Positions 47,597 through 62,806 of a stretch of 64,000 nt of DNA are shown one piece after another. Each line of letters starts with the position of its first letter. Within the stretch, counting starts at the first letter, position 1. The position numbers and the translations under genes are program-made. Source of the stretch: Neurospora crassa OR74A (taxonomy: Eukaryota; Ascomycota; Sordariomycetes; Sordariales; Sordariaceae). Below the pieces are notes generated by a model, which was given only the letters and a program-made list of their open reading frames with translations, made no database searches and was not told the DNA's origin. The DNA is taken from positions 3,906,001 through 3,970,000 of the forward strand of contig NC_026503.1 of assembly GCF_000182925.2 (NCBI RefSeq), in the 5' to 3' direction.

Positions 47597-49155
47597 ATGA
47601 GCACCGCAGCGGTTCAAGACGCCCGGAAGCAGGCTGAGGCTCTGGACAATGAGGACTCTATCGCCTTCGTCCGTGATGAGTTCAACATTCCCACTAAGGC
47701 CCAAATAGCGAGCTCCCGCTTGGCCGACTCTCACCCAGGTTTGATCGCCAATCATGAACAAGACAAGTCCCGCTGAGGCTCACCAAGATGGGGGCTAATG
47801 CTCGGTTCTAGCCGCCTTGCCAGCGTCTGAGGACGATGCCAAGTGCATATACCTCTGCGGCAATTCGCTGGGTGTGCAGCCCAAGAGAACCGTCACCCGT
47901 CTCAATCAGTATCTTACCACATGGGCCACTCAAGGAGTGCAGGGCCATTTCAAGCCTCTTGAAGAGTCGCCTCTCCCGACGTGGCTTGACGCCGATGCCA
48001 AAGCTGCAGAGCTTATTGCGCCCGTCGTCGGAGCCAATGTGTCCGAGGTGGCTGTCATGCAGACCTTGACTGCCAACATCCACCTCTTGATGTCTGCTTT
48101 TTATCGCCCCGATATCAATGGTCGTCACAAGATCATTCTGGAGAACAAGGCTTTCCCTAGTGACCATGTAAACAACCCAATCCTATCGGGTGTCTGTCAG
48201 ACTGGGAGCTGGATGACTGACAAAAGAGTTATAGTTCGCGGTCGAAACCCAAATTCGTCATCATAGCTTGTCAACTGAAAAGTCCATGGTTCTGATAGAG
48301 TCCTCCTCCAAGGACAACATCATCAGCACCGAAGAAGTCTTGTCCGTAATTTCGGCTCATGCTGACACCACAGCTCTCCTGCTGCTGCCTGGTATCCAGT
48401 ATTACACGGGTCAGCTGCTTGACATTCCCGCCATCACAGCTTTTGCCCACAAGCACGGCATCTTCGTTATCTGGGATCTCGCCCACGCGGTAGGTAACGT
48501 ACCACTATACCTCCATGACTGGGGAGTAGATGCGGCGGCTTGGTGCAGCTACAAGTACCTCAACGGCGGGCCTGGATGTATCGGCGGTCTCTTCGTTCAC
48601 ACCAACAACAGCGTCGTAACCAAGGAGATCACGGATGAGAAACCGGAGGAGGGCTACAATAACCGCCTTGCGGGCTGGTGGGGCAATGACAAGAAGACGA
48701 GATTTGTCATGGCCAACAAGTTCCACCCCGTGGCGGGCGCGGCTGGCTTTCAGTTGAGCAACCCCAGCATTCTAGATATCACCAGCCTGAGCGCTTCCCT
48801 GGAGATCTTCCAGGAGGCTGGCGGCATGGAAGCGCTGAGGAGCAAATCCCTCAAGCTGACCAGCTTCCTTGAAGCTACTCTCGGGCACATGAAGGAGGAA
48901 GACCGCGCTCACTTCCGTATCATTACCCCTTCCAAGTCAGAGGAAAGAGGCGCCCAGCTGAGTCTCATGCTCTCCGACGGGCTCCTAGATACCGTCATGA
49001 AGGAGCTCGAGGCGCGCGGGGTTATCGTTGACGAGCGGAAGCCCAACGTCATCCGGGTCGCACCGGCCCCGTTGTATAACACATTCAAGGACTGCGTACT
49101 GTTCGTAGAAGCCTTCTCAGCAGCACTGGAGGTGGCCAAGCAGCACGCACTTTAG
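47597..49155 (+). CDS. BNA5: Kynureninase
   Basis: PLP enzyme that cleaves 3-hydroxykynurenine (or kynurenine) to 3-hydroxyanthranilate (or anthranilate) and alanine in tryptophan breakdown and de novo NAD synthesis; cytosolic. Exons 47597-47738, 47812-48167, 48235-49155 give 472 residues, the expected size. Signatures: [15 protein letters not shown], the helix [20 protein letters not shown], and [15 protein letters not shown], restored only by splicing GTAAAC...TATAG at 48168-48234. [20 protein letters not shown] and the PLP-lysine motif [12 protein letters not shown] follow, with K273 as the Schiff-base lysine by my count. Then [13 protein letters not shown] and [11 protein letters not shown]. 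The C-terminal Ser-Glu-Glu-Arg-Gly-Ala-Gln segment is typical. The neighbouring GDH2 is divergent but 5.6 kb away. Confidence 0.96.
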
Positions 49156-51582
49156 GTGACTAGACCCTTGCTTTCGTGTATACAAAGTCACATGCTCCGT
49201 TATGTTTATCCTTCCCGCCTCCCGAATCTGTGAATAATGGAAACTTGATCAGGCCAGTCGGGCAACGTGTTGCAAAATCTATGCAGGTTTAGTCGACCCC
49301 GCAAAATGATGAGCGAGTAAGAGACTGGTTCCAGCTGTCTGAGAACCGCGTGTGTGGCTCCCTCGGGCGGCTAAATTGCATCCGGATGCCTGGAACGAGA
49401 AGCAAGCAGTTCCGGAAAGCACACCGAGCACATGGACAGACAGCCTTACGTTTCTGTAATCACTGTTGATGGCTAGGTCTATTCAGGAACACTGCATTTA
49501 TAGTTAAGAACATATGCCACGTCTCGGTACTTGTGGTCCCTGGCCAGAGATGGACTTAATAACCGTAGACCATCGAAACTAGCCAACTGCCATGTTCAGG
49601 GTTAACGTTTATCTTCCCTGGACTCCATCAATATTTAGTTCAAATTTACTTTACGGACCAAGCATTGATTTTTCAACTACTCTAGTCATATCCCTTTGTG
49701 TCCGAAGCTGCAGTCGACTTTCACTGCTGTCATGAAGTCGAACGCTGAATTTCGACATAAGTGACTATCCATAACAAGATGATTCTTGTCCTTACGTTCA
49801 TATATCATTATAACCTCCCATCATGAACTCAGATGGCCAAGCCAATATCCATGAATCTGAATCAAGGACAGCACTCTACACTAGCGAACTGCTAAAAGTC
49901 ACAATGACAATATGGTCTCTGGGAAAATTGTACTACAGCGGAGGTCCTGGTAGCTTGCATTTTCTCAATCACTGACTCTCACATACTTACCCTAAAGCAG
50001 TCGTTCTTCATCCAACAAGAAGTCAGAGATTGCACACCAGTCATCCTCGTCGTACTTACCTACTAACAATGGGGCGACGCATAACTCACAACTCGCATCA
50101 TAGTCAACAAGAAGACCACAGTAACATTAAGTACATGATCGACGGATGAAAACTGATTAAGGTCATATACAGTCTGGAATGTCGGATCTCCGTAATTTTT
50201 ACGGCACCGAGCTATCACAACCCATAGAAATGACGAGACTAGGATACATAGGGCTCGCTTATCAATCTATTCTCCGTATAATATATAGTAACCTAACCAT
50301 CACTTACTTTGCCCCCGGAATTCGAAACATATCTCGTTCTAGCCATTCTTCGGCAGGCAAAACGTTGGTAGTCGGACATTGTCATCCATACTTCGACACT
50401 GACACGTCCATGTCGTACAACAGAAGAAGCGCGCGGTTCCACGACATTGCACTTGTGAGCATGAGTGCACAATCCGTGCCCGGAGTCAAACGGAACCGCC
50501 GCTGAACGAGCTGAGAGTCGGAGAATATCAAGTAATGGTATGATAACCAAAAACCCAAAAATGTCCCAAGGCTGTGTGTCTCAGCTCTCCACAAGGAACG
50601 TTAGTTAGTCTGAAGCGAGTTCCGGTCACTTGGTCTCGTCATGGCAATAAGATAACGAGTTTCTATATTTACTGACTAAGGAGCAAGGACACTAAAGAAC
50701 CAACTTTGTCATTTTCTTCGACGTCCTGTCTACTCCAGGGATACCTCGACCCTCAATTGGGACCTTTTTATGTCACTTGTGATGGGCCTAGACTTGCGTA
50801 CTTAACTTTAAGCGTGAAGTTCCGTTCAGGGTACCGCTACCGCTTTTGGTGACGGAAGGCGAGAGATTATCACGGGTGTGTTGTGTGACCTTTGTGCACC
50901 GGCCTTCGGATGACCTAGTTATAGTATGCCGAAAGTCTTCTGTTGCGATATTTGGTCAATGCTATGCCTTGCTCCTGGGGTTCTTTTGAGTTTGTGACTG
51001 GAATTGAATCTGGGGCATCCCTTATTTGGGAAGCGAGAGCCAAGTGTCTTGAAAGAAGGATGGATATGGTCGCTGGGACTTCTCACTGATCTTCCATCAA
51101 CCCCGGCATCAGCTTCGACTGACCATGCTAATGAAGCCAAGTCAGCTCTGAGAAGCGGGCAACGAGCCTATTTTCGGACATCAGTTCACATAATACCATT
51201 CACAATGACACAACTCCTTGCAATCTGCCTGACGTCAAATTGGTCTGGTATCATTTCATATCTTCTGTCCGTGCAGTGCTGTCCCATATCTCAGAGACAA
51301 CAATACGATGAGAGGCCAACGTCTTGGCCTTCCTCATCACAACGCCGTTCCCGTCCGTTGTCTGTATGTGTATGTCCAGTGGTAGTAGATGCTTGGTCTT
51401 CGTAGTGTGTGCCTTGACAAGCAAGCCGCGTTTGTATTTTCACTAGCCTGGATTGGTTGCTAGCAGAAAACCCGCTGACCAAAGAAAGCAGAACCCATTT
51501 CCCGTTGAGACCGCCTTGAGATGCTCCCAGAATCACACATGACGAAAAAAGTGCCCCCTTATGACGATGAAGACAGGAAGAT
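49156..51582. other. Convergent gap BNA5 / RPL32, AT-richer
   Basis: About 2.4 kb, unusually long for two convergent genes. 49480-50300 is AT- and TA-rich compared with the flanks, which could mean an old decayed repeat. Frames of about 100-130 codons (50179-50505 and 51004-51405, plus strand) have no recognisable domain. No tRNA was recognised. Confidence 0.45.
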
Positions 51583-52472
51583 TTAGACCTCGGTGGTAAC
51601 CTTCGCCTTGGCGTTGGTGACCTTGACGGAGAGCTGCTTAGCGCGAGCGATGATCTCGATGCGCTTGCGGGAAGAGACGTTGTGGGCGATCCTATAGTCA
51701 AGCATATTAGCGACAGTCCATTGCATCGCCCTTGCTCGTTGCCTCCATTGTCCATTGAATATCGCGAAAGCGACTCCACAATCCCGAATCCGACTAATGT
51801 CCCTAGGAAATGAATGGATATCGATGTAACGTACTCAGCAGCGTAGGTCTTGTTGTGCATGAGGAGGAGCTCGACATCCTTGACGTTGCTGACGAGGAAA
51901 GCCTTGTGGCCGGAGGGCATCATGTGGCGGGTCTTCTTGTTGGAGCCATAGCCGATCTAGAAGCGCGAAACAAGTCGCGTTTGGTTAGCCGTTTGACCGA
52001 TTTGAACTTCCCAATCGTTTTCCCAACGATCACCCGCGGAGCGTCTCTGTCCAGGGGCTTGAGACAATCCAATCCTGCGGCTCCCGTCCAGATTCGCTCC
52101 GTCTTCTTCCACCACCGGATTATGGCCAAACGTACCGAGGGCATAGCAAGAGTGCCCCTGAAGCGACGGCGGACGCGGTTATCGATACCCTTGGGCTTGC
52201 GCCATGCCGAGTCCACACGCATAAAGCGATCACTCTGGTGGCGCATGAAGCCCTTAGAGCCTGTTCACCAATATTTCGTCAACATTCTAGTTCCACTGGT
52301 ATTCGCATCGCTCTTTCGTCGATTGGTGTCGGGAAACGGCGGTGATGGAGTTGTCGGCCCTCGAGCTCGAGCTAGCAAGGGGATTTCCATTTTTCGTGTC
52401 GGCTGGAGTCGCGGAATTGAGGAAAAACGTACGCTTCTTGACGATAGGGACGTGCTTCTTGGCGGCAACCAT
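51583..52472 (-). CDS. RPL32: 60S ribosomal protein L32 (eL32)
   Basis: Structural protein of the cytosolic large subunit. Minus-strand exons 52472-52433, 52260-52136, 51956-51835, 51691-51583 give 131 residues, the family size. Assembled sequence: [20 protein letters not shown], then [60 protein letters not shown], and ending AKAKVTTEV, all strongly matching eL32. Three coding introns of 172, 179 and 143 nt are longer than those of most genes here. A further intron (52532-52473, 60 nt, GTAGGC...CTAAC...CAAG) is predicted in the 5' UTR and its acceptor directly abuts the ATG. A 269-aa open frame on the opposite strand is a shadow. Confidence 0.97.
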
Positions 52473-52532
52473 CTTGAATATGCTGTTAGAATTGCTTCGT
52501 TACTGAGAATACGATTGAACGAGGGTGCCTAC
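52473..52532 (-). other. Predicted 5'-UTR intron of RPL32 ending at the start codon
   Basis: On the minus strand a GTAGGC donor at 52532, a CTAAC branch-like site and a CAAG acceptor ending at 52473, immediately followed by ATG at 52472. The spacing (60 nt) equals that of coding introns nearby. Confidence 0.65.
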
Positions 52533-53656
52533 CTTGACTGTCTGTTATCGAGTGATGGGGGACTGTTTCGGCGGGCAGCGTCACGGCGGGACCTGGGGAA
52601 AAAAATCGAGAAAGTGTAGCTGGTGGGCTTAGGGCTGTGCGAAATTGTTAAGGCGAGGCTTAGTACGCAGTTGTGATTCGCCAGAATTTTACTGGTGTGG
52701 GTCACCATCTGGGTGGCAGTTGTAAATCTTGGCAGTCAAGCCGCACCTGGAGATAGCGCCCAGCCGTCCCAGACCATCTCACGAGCTGCCTCTTTCTTTG
52801 CACACAGTGCACCTTGCCGGCCACAATCCTATTACCAACTACCTCTATGGACTGCACTTTCGATCCGGAGTCTTTATGGCATACATAAACCATTTTACTG
52901 AATTAATACGGAATGTGTTGCGTTGCTGTCATTCTTCGACATTCGTGACCCGGGAACTCTGTCTTGATGAGAGTTCAACCTCCTAGAGGTAAAACCAAAG
53001 GCATTGGATTATATGGATCCACTCGGGGGATACGCATCATACATTCACAGTTCAGCAACCATAATGGGAACGTTTGACACAACACGCAAATACATTCACC
53101 CCGATTTACTATCAACCAAACTTTATCCATTCGCTATCATATCGCCGGGTATTGAGTATACACACAAGTCTATGTGTCAAGTCTAAAAGATAGGGCTGAT
53201 TCTGCCTGCTTGATGGGCAATACTGCTCGACGTCTAAAAGCATGCTTGCCTCACTAATGGTCGCTCAAGATATGTAGAAACGGCCATTGCTGCATGTTGA
53301 CCAAAAACCTCCAAACCTGCCACGTCCTATGATGGTGTGAGCAAATGGCCTGCCGGATAGGAACTTGTAGTTCGCTTATCCAACCAGGCTAGGCCGTGCT
53401 CCCAAGCATACTACTGGACCGCCGCCCTGCAACAAAGCTATATGGACCGCAAAAGGTTTGAAGAAAACGGCCACTCTGGTCGTGCGTTTCTCGGTGTGGC
53501 AGCTGGGCGACTGTCAAGTCCTGGACTGTCCCACTCGTTCCCAGCCACCCACGCCGAGTTCGATACTTGGCGCGTTGTGCTCGTTGAGGGACGATGGCGA
53601 CAAGGACTTTGCCAATGCTCTAGGTATATAGCACTCCCTCCAGAGTGTGTGTTTCC
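52533..53656. other. RPL32 upstream region / J-protein 3' side
   Basis: About 1.1 kb between two minus-strand genes. It contains the RPL32 promoter. No open frame with a domain, no RNA gene and no notable repeat were seen. Confidence 0.5.
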
Positions 53657-54633
53657 TTACTGGGTAGCGCACTGAGGACCAGCACCCTCGTCTTCGTCAT
53701 CATCCTCCCAGTCATTGCCGTAGCGCGGGTCACCCTGGTGAGCGCCCATCTAGGTTTCAAATGTTAGCCACAGCTTCTCTCCTTATATATTTGAAAGATC
53801 ATCATACCTCTTGGATATCGGCACCGGATTCGTATTCAACGTCATCGATCTCCTCGGCCTCGATTGGCTTGGGTGGAGGAGGTAGGAGCTTCGCCAAAGC
53901 GTCATACTGGCTGTCGTCCTGCAACCAACCATCTTCAGGGAACTCGATCTTCACAACGAGGTACAGGTCGCCCTTCATATCACTTTTCTTGACGGGCATA
54001 CCCTCACCGGGGACTTTGAGGACGTCGCCGGGACGGAGAACCTTGCCACGAGGGTGATTGATGTGGATGCCTCTGCCGTCAAGGTGCTTAACGACGACAC
54101 GCGAGAAACCGCTCAGAGCCTCGATAAGGGCAACGTTGAGGTCGGCTGAGAGGTCATGTCCGATGCGGGTGAAGACGTCATGGGGCTCCTCGACAAGGTG
54201 GAAGATGAGGTCTCCTGGGGCCTGGTCCGGAAGCTGGTCCGCCTCTCCTTCCAGGACGATCCTATCGCCCTGCATGGAGCCGGGAGGAATGTAGAGCTCG
54301 AGAGCCTTGGTCTCCTTGCAAGTCCGCTTGCCCTTGCACTTCTTGCAGCGGTCCTTCTCCTTATAGTGCATACCAGAGCCAGAGCAGTGATCGCAGGGAA
54401 TAACAACCTGACGGGCCATGTTGGGGCCGATGGACTGGTAGGCCTCTACAAGACCGCGACCCCTGCAGCGCTCGCACTTGTTGGGCTTTACGTTCTCCTT
54501 AGCACCGGTGCCCTTGCACTGGCGGCAGACAACCTGCTTTTCGGCAGCGAACTTGACAGTCTTGCCCTTGTAGAGCTCCTCGAGCGTAACCTTGTAGGGC
54601 TGCTCTTCATCTGGGCTGCGCTTGGGGCGTCTA

Positions 54634-54668
<35 letters not shown>

Positions 54669-55136
54669 GAACATGGCAGCAAAGATATCATCCATGTTGG
54701 CGCCATGGGCGCCGTGGCCGCCTCCCCTTGAGGGATCAAAAGCAGCCATACCGTGGACGTCGTACATTTCGCGCTTCTCTTCGTCACTAAGAATCTCGTA
54801 CGCCTGGGCGATGGCCTTGAACTTGACTTCGGCTTCGGGGCGCTGGTCCTCGGGGACCTTGTCCGGATGGTGAATCAATGCGAGCTGGAGATCGAAGAGT
54901 CAGCACAACATCTAGGAGCTTTTAGACAGGCGGTTGTGTGCGTGGTGATCGAGCCCACCTTGCGATAAGCCTTCTTGATGTCATTCGGGCTGGCCGACTT
55001 GTCGACGCCGAGAATGGCTACACGGACCGAGTTAGTACATGCCGAAACAGATTGTTGGTATCGTGGCCAAATGGTATTTAATGGCAGGCATACCATAGAG
55101 ATCGAGGTCGCCCTCGTCGCCGCTGCTGCTGCTCAT
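53657..55136 (-). CDS. XDJ1: Xdj1-like type I J-protein (Hsp40) with CaaX tail
   Basis: Hsp70 co-chaperone. Minus-strand exons 55136-55094, 55017-54959, 54884-53808, 53749-53657 give 423 residues. The J domain opens [20 protein letters not shown] and carries HPD at residues 40-42 ([13 protein letters not shown]). A Gly/Met-rich linker follows ([13 protein letters not shown]), then the zinc-finger region with [24 protein letters not shown] and CKKCKGKR; the last lacks the usual final Gly. The substrate-binding C-domains follow ([40 protein letters not shown]). The protein ends in CATQ, a farnesylation-type CaaX box, so it is probably lipid-anchored to ER or mitochondrial surface. J-domain sequence and linker fit Xdj1 better than Ydj1/Mas5. 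The alternative is another class A J-protein, with the same chemistry. Confidence 0.9.
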
Positions 55137-58538
<3,402 letters not shown>

Positions 58539-58896
58539 AACACAAAGGCAAGGGCTTATGGCATGTAAAACATCGGTGGTTTTGGGCGGATGGCTGTAGC
58601 TGTTGTGCCATGTATTACTATTTCTCATTTGGACCTGTCCATCTTGTGTTCCATGGCCAGTCCCTAGTTGTCTCTTCTCTTAGAGAAAAAGGGCGTTTGT
58701 TGACTATTATCTCCAGTCCGTCCATGCGGTCCTGTTGTCCCTAACGATTCTCATGCGCCTCCATAAATGCTCCCTGGGACTCTAATACAGGGATATCTCT
58801 TTGGTGCTACCCATGCTGGCCTAATCGCATTTCCTTCCGTTCCAGACACACGCGCAATGACGTTCACCCTTGTCCTCACTGCAGCATCCAAAAATA
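58539..58896. other. Convergent 3' region MSE1 / CSN5
   Basis: 358 bases between two convergent stop codons. It must hold both 3' UTRs; no gene is visible. Confidence 0.6.
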
Positions 58897-59994
58897 TCAT
58901 GATTTTTCAGGCTGGACACCCTCTGCCTGCCCACGACAGCCACAGCCAAACACCTTGCCTTTGACCTCCGCCGCCATCAGTCCAGACCTCTCCTTTGCAG
59001 CAATCTGCTTCACTTCGCTAAGCAATTTCTCTATGTTTTGATCGACCGCATCACTCTTTGGACCTCTTTGCCCAGTCGTTGAGAGCATCTCCAGCGATTT
59101 CGACGCCTTCGAAATGCGGGATCCCAAATCCACCATTTGGCTGCTCGTGTAGTCCCTGTTGGTAAGCAGCGGGTTTTGGGCCAGCGTCTGCACCCAGTAC
59201 TTGTTCCACAACGTCTCCAACAGCTTGCTATCGAGTGTGCTCTTGAAGTGCTCGACGTCGAGCGCGTAGTATCGATGGCTATGAGCGCCAAAGTCCTCCA
59301 CCTTGTTCAGAGGGACGCTCTGTCCATCACCCGTTGTCGTGTTGGTTGCTGCGAAAGGCTTGATCCCTTCTGGAATTGTCCTAAACGCGCCGATCTCAAC
59401 CTTGTTCTGGCTTACTGTCCTGTCCGGGTCGATCACCACTGCGACGAACGGCTCGTTGAACTGCTGTTGTAGGGATTGGGTGCCGACGTCGATACCGCTT
59501 AGCCAGCAGCCATAGCCCGGGTGTGAGTGGTACCACCCGATAACGTTCTCAAGGCGGTTCTCCTCACGGCAGAGACGGAGATACTCGACCATGTACTCGT
59601 TCGCTTCGTCCTGGGCGTTGACGCGGGTTTCTGTGCCCTCTACCGGTAAACGATAGGCGTCGGTAATGACCATGGTGCTGCCCTCAATGTAGCCCTGCAT
59701 CATACCCATGACCTCGAGATTGCCGCCGGAGCGGGCGTGCATGACCATCTTGATCATGGCAACGGAGGAGATGCGGACGGTCTTGAAGTATTTGTGATCG
59801 TTGGTCCATGGTCGCGAGTTGACAACGGCTTTGTGGGCTTCTGAGTCGTAGGCGTAAAGAGCATCGCGTTGGACGTCCACGAGGCCGGGATTCGGTGGCA
59901 GCTCTATAATGGGGATCAGAGGTTAGCTGCCGTGGGAAGCTAGGTAGAGGCACACAAACGTTCATCGCTTTGCGCCCACAGAAAACTTACCCAT
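58897..59994 (-). CDS. CSN5: COP9 signalosome subunit 5 (JAMM deneddylase)
   Basis: Catalytic subunit of the signalosome; removes Nedd8 from cullins in the nucleus and cytosol. Exons on the minus strand 59994-59991 and 59903-58897, 336 residues. Exon 1 is only ATG-G; intron 59990-59904 (87 nt, GTAAGT...TATAG) joins it to [20 protein letters not shown]. The MPN+ domain has the JAMM site: E65 ([10 protein letters not shown]), then [14 protein letters not shown] with H127, H129, S137 and D140 coordinating zinc or shaping the pocket. The conserved block [20 protein letters not shown] follows, and a C-terminal helical region that binds the other subunits ([20 protein letters not shown]). All catalytic residues are present, so it is an active subunit. 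The enzymatic role follows from the family. Confidence 0.97.
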
Positions 59995-60928
59995 CGTGGT
60001 CAAACGGTTGCTCTCGCCGAGCTATTGTAGGGTAGCTTGGGGTATACGCGAAATTTCGGGTGCAATTTCGTGATTCTTTTTTGAAAATTGGCCGTGATAG
60101 ATGTTATGAGAGGATCGGATAACTGTATCATACAATATAGAAGGAAAGTAGCAGTGTCCGTCGCGCTGGTGATGTTGTGTGCAACAGGCAACGAAACAGT
60201 CCAACTAAGCAAGCTGCAAGTACGCTGAGGCGAAAGCTTGATTGCGGCAGGCCGCAGTGGCATACGGCCTCATGTGGGTCAATTCATGGAGGGGGTCCAG
60301 CCTGCGATGCGGGGGTTAAGTGAAGCTGATAAGCTTCTGGCGCCGCGGCAATCAGCCATCAAGGTTCTACCTTAGGTACTGTGCAGGCATCTACCTACCT
60401 ATCTATAAACAAAACAACAAAAAGCACTTCGTAGGCCGTGGAGCTCTCGACATCGAAGCCCTGCCGGGCAATGTCATCTCCTGACTCGGTGTGCCAAACT
60501 TCATCATGAAGATGCACCAGCGGAGGAAGGGCCTTGTGAGTGACATGACCTGAGGACGGTAGCTGGAGGGCTGACCATAGGAAGAAGATACGAAAATAGG
60601 ACTCTGTACCAGGTAGGTACCAGTAGTGTTGCAGCCAGGACAGCATCATCTCTCGCCATGCCTCATACAGCATTACAGCAAATCTCACAATCGTACATCA
60701 TCAAAGAACCAACCGAGACGAATTTTCCAAAATCCAGATGTCCGTTTTTCAATTATCAATATCACGGTCGTTGCTGGGAAGCCTACGCCAGGTAGCCGTG
60801 TTATACCCACAGATATATCTCGTCCATCAAGATGCCCGTTTTTTCCCCCCTGATACCGTTCCACAGCCCTTCGCGCATTCAACCTTCTCCATGTGCATTC
60901 CAATCCAGTCTCCGTTCCGTACATACCT
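59995..60928. other. CSN5 upstream region / TYR1 3' side
   Basis: About 930 bases. It holds TACCTACC-type motifs at 60391-60403 and 60608-60624. No gene was recognised. Confidence 0.5.
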
Positions 60929-62806
60929 TTAGTCCTTCTCATCGCTTGCCAGGACTGCCTTGATCATCGCATTACCTACCTCCACCGCTCCCTTGAACCT
61001 CGGCTCGAAGAAAGCCTGGGTAACCGCAAACCGCTCCCTCCACGTCTCGAATTGCCTCAGACCCACACACTCGGCCCAGCCCGCCGCCGCAATGGTGAAC
61101 TGCAAGTCATCCCTTCTGAAAGTCCGATCCTCGATGCCGACCTTCAGGCACTCATCCAGCAAGCCTGGGGTCCTGAACAAGTGCTCGGTGACGCCCAGCC
61201 AGAGTCGGAACAGGGGAGTCGAGCAGATCATGTGGTCGTACGGCACGATTCCCAGAGCGCTCCAGCAGTCGACCATGGCAAGCAGCGAGAGGTGGTTGTT
61301 GGGCAAGGAGGGAGCCGAAGGGCCGCCATTTTCCGGCTGGCGGAGGCTGAACTGGTCGAGCACATCGTCACGGAGGAGAGGTTTGCTCGCCCACTTGGGG
61401 CTTCCTTCGGCACCGAAGACTTTTTCCTTGGCGGCGTACACGCGGGCGCGAAGCTCGTCGCTATGACCCTCCAGCATAAGTTGGAACAGCTCGGTGGTGG
61501 ACTTGGCGAACTGGGCAATCTGCTTGTGTGCTTCGGGGTTGAGGATGGCGAGGCCGGCGTAGACGTGCCACTTTTGGGCATAGATGCGGAGCATGAGGTT
61601 GATCTTGACGTTTTCGATGCCGCCGACATAACGGGTTCCCTCCCAGGGGAATTGCTTGGTTGCATGCCAGGCCTTGCCCATGCTGAGGAAAGCGGCGTGG
61701 GTGACGGCTTGGGTATCGGCCGTGATGCGGTCATGTTCATCGGCACTCAGGTAGACAACCTTGGAGTTAAGGCAGGAGAGTACGTGCTCAACCTTGGAGA
61801 AAGATTCGTCGGAGGCGCGATGCTTGATGAGCACCAGCGGCTGGCCCTTGGGATCGACATTGGGGCCGTGAAGGGAGTGGCAGGATACGATGTCAACGTC
61901 GGCGGGCAGGTACTTTTCGAAAGCCTTGATCTCAGGATCTTTACAGGACGTTTGGCCACCAACAATAGCGCCGAGCTTGGTCGCTAAAAACGAGGTACGC
62001 GGTTAAGGTCAAGTCTACGTGACGGGGAGAGAGGTCATGGCAACACACATGGACCGTACTGGGCGACGACACGATCGATGACCGCCGCCTCAACACTGTA
62101 GATGATATAATCGCTGGCGCGAGACACGAAATGACCGTTACGGAGAATTTGTATATTGTTCTAGAAAGCAAAATATGAAGACTCAGCACTGATTCTGCTG
62201 TAGAGAGATCGGGCTAAATGTGTGCGACCGTACATTCCCCTCGAACTCTTGTACCAGCTCATCATATTTCTCTTCTCTATCGCAGGCCATGATCCTGAAA
62301 GGGATCGTTAGCCAACCGATTCCTGATCATGCTGTAACACTAAGAACCTGTTGATATCTGGTCAGCGAAAGTCCCTTACAAATGCTGCAAGATATAAAGA
62401 TGTGTGAAGATGTGTTTGTTTCAGACGAAAATTGTAAGGTAGCTGAGATTTTTCATCATGGAAAGCTCCCTACACAAACTGGGACCGGAACGGTTGACCA
62501 GCCGTGACAGGCGCGATACTCTAGCCAAATGCACTCAAGTCATCATATTAGGGGGTAATGGGGAATGAGAAGAACTGTTGCAACGTACCATTTGAACAAC
62601 TGCGAAATGTTTGTTGAAGGTTAGTCGCGGTGGCAGGCTCCGCGAAGAGCCTGGGCGTGATTGACGACGATGAGACGAGCGAGGAAGAATTATTACCTCC
62701 AACCTGCGCTGCTAAGTCTCCGGGCATACATCTTGCCCATATCGCCCATCCCAATCAGACCGACAGTGAAGCCGGTCATATTGGGGGATTCCGATGTCGA
62801 AGCCAT
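60929..62806 (-). CDS. TYR1: Prephenate dehydrogenase (NADP+), tyrosine biosynthesis
   Basis: Converts prephenate to 4-hydroxyphenylpyruvate, the committed step to tyrosine; cytosolic. Minus-strand exons 62806-62697, 62294-62234, 62160-62049, 61983-60929, total 445 residues, close to yeast Tyr1. The Rossmann fold opens at once: FTVGLIGMGDMGKMYARRLS with G19-x-G21-x-x-G24. Splicing restores SSAGWRIMACDREEKYDEL and QYGPSTKLGAIVGGQTSCKD. Later signatures: ADVDIVSCHSLHGPNVDPKG, VLIKHRASDESFSKVEH, and SADEHDRITADTQAVTHAAF. The first intron is 402 nt, four to seven times the local norm, and contains an 11-nt segment flanked by good splice sites; including it would shift the frame. Divergent from the RCC1-like gene with 488 bases between the starts. 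Confidence 0.96.

Noticed and set aside
38667-49155. GDH2 and BNA5 as a co-regulated NAD/amino-acid pair
   Set aside because: They are divergent but 5.6 kb apart with no shared site that I could identify; adjacency alone is weak evidence.
51692-52432. snoRNA hosted in the long RPL32 introns
   Set aside because: No convincing C box (TGATGA) with a matching D box or H/ACA pattern was found in the three introns.
51810-52619. 269-codon plus-strand frame across RPL32
   Set aside because: Antisense of RPL32 exons and introns; no recognisable protein.
60893-61987. 364-codon plus-strand frame opposite TYR1
   Set aside because: Antisense shadow; TYR1 on the minus strand has all family motifs and consistent splicing.
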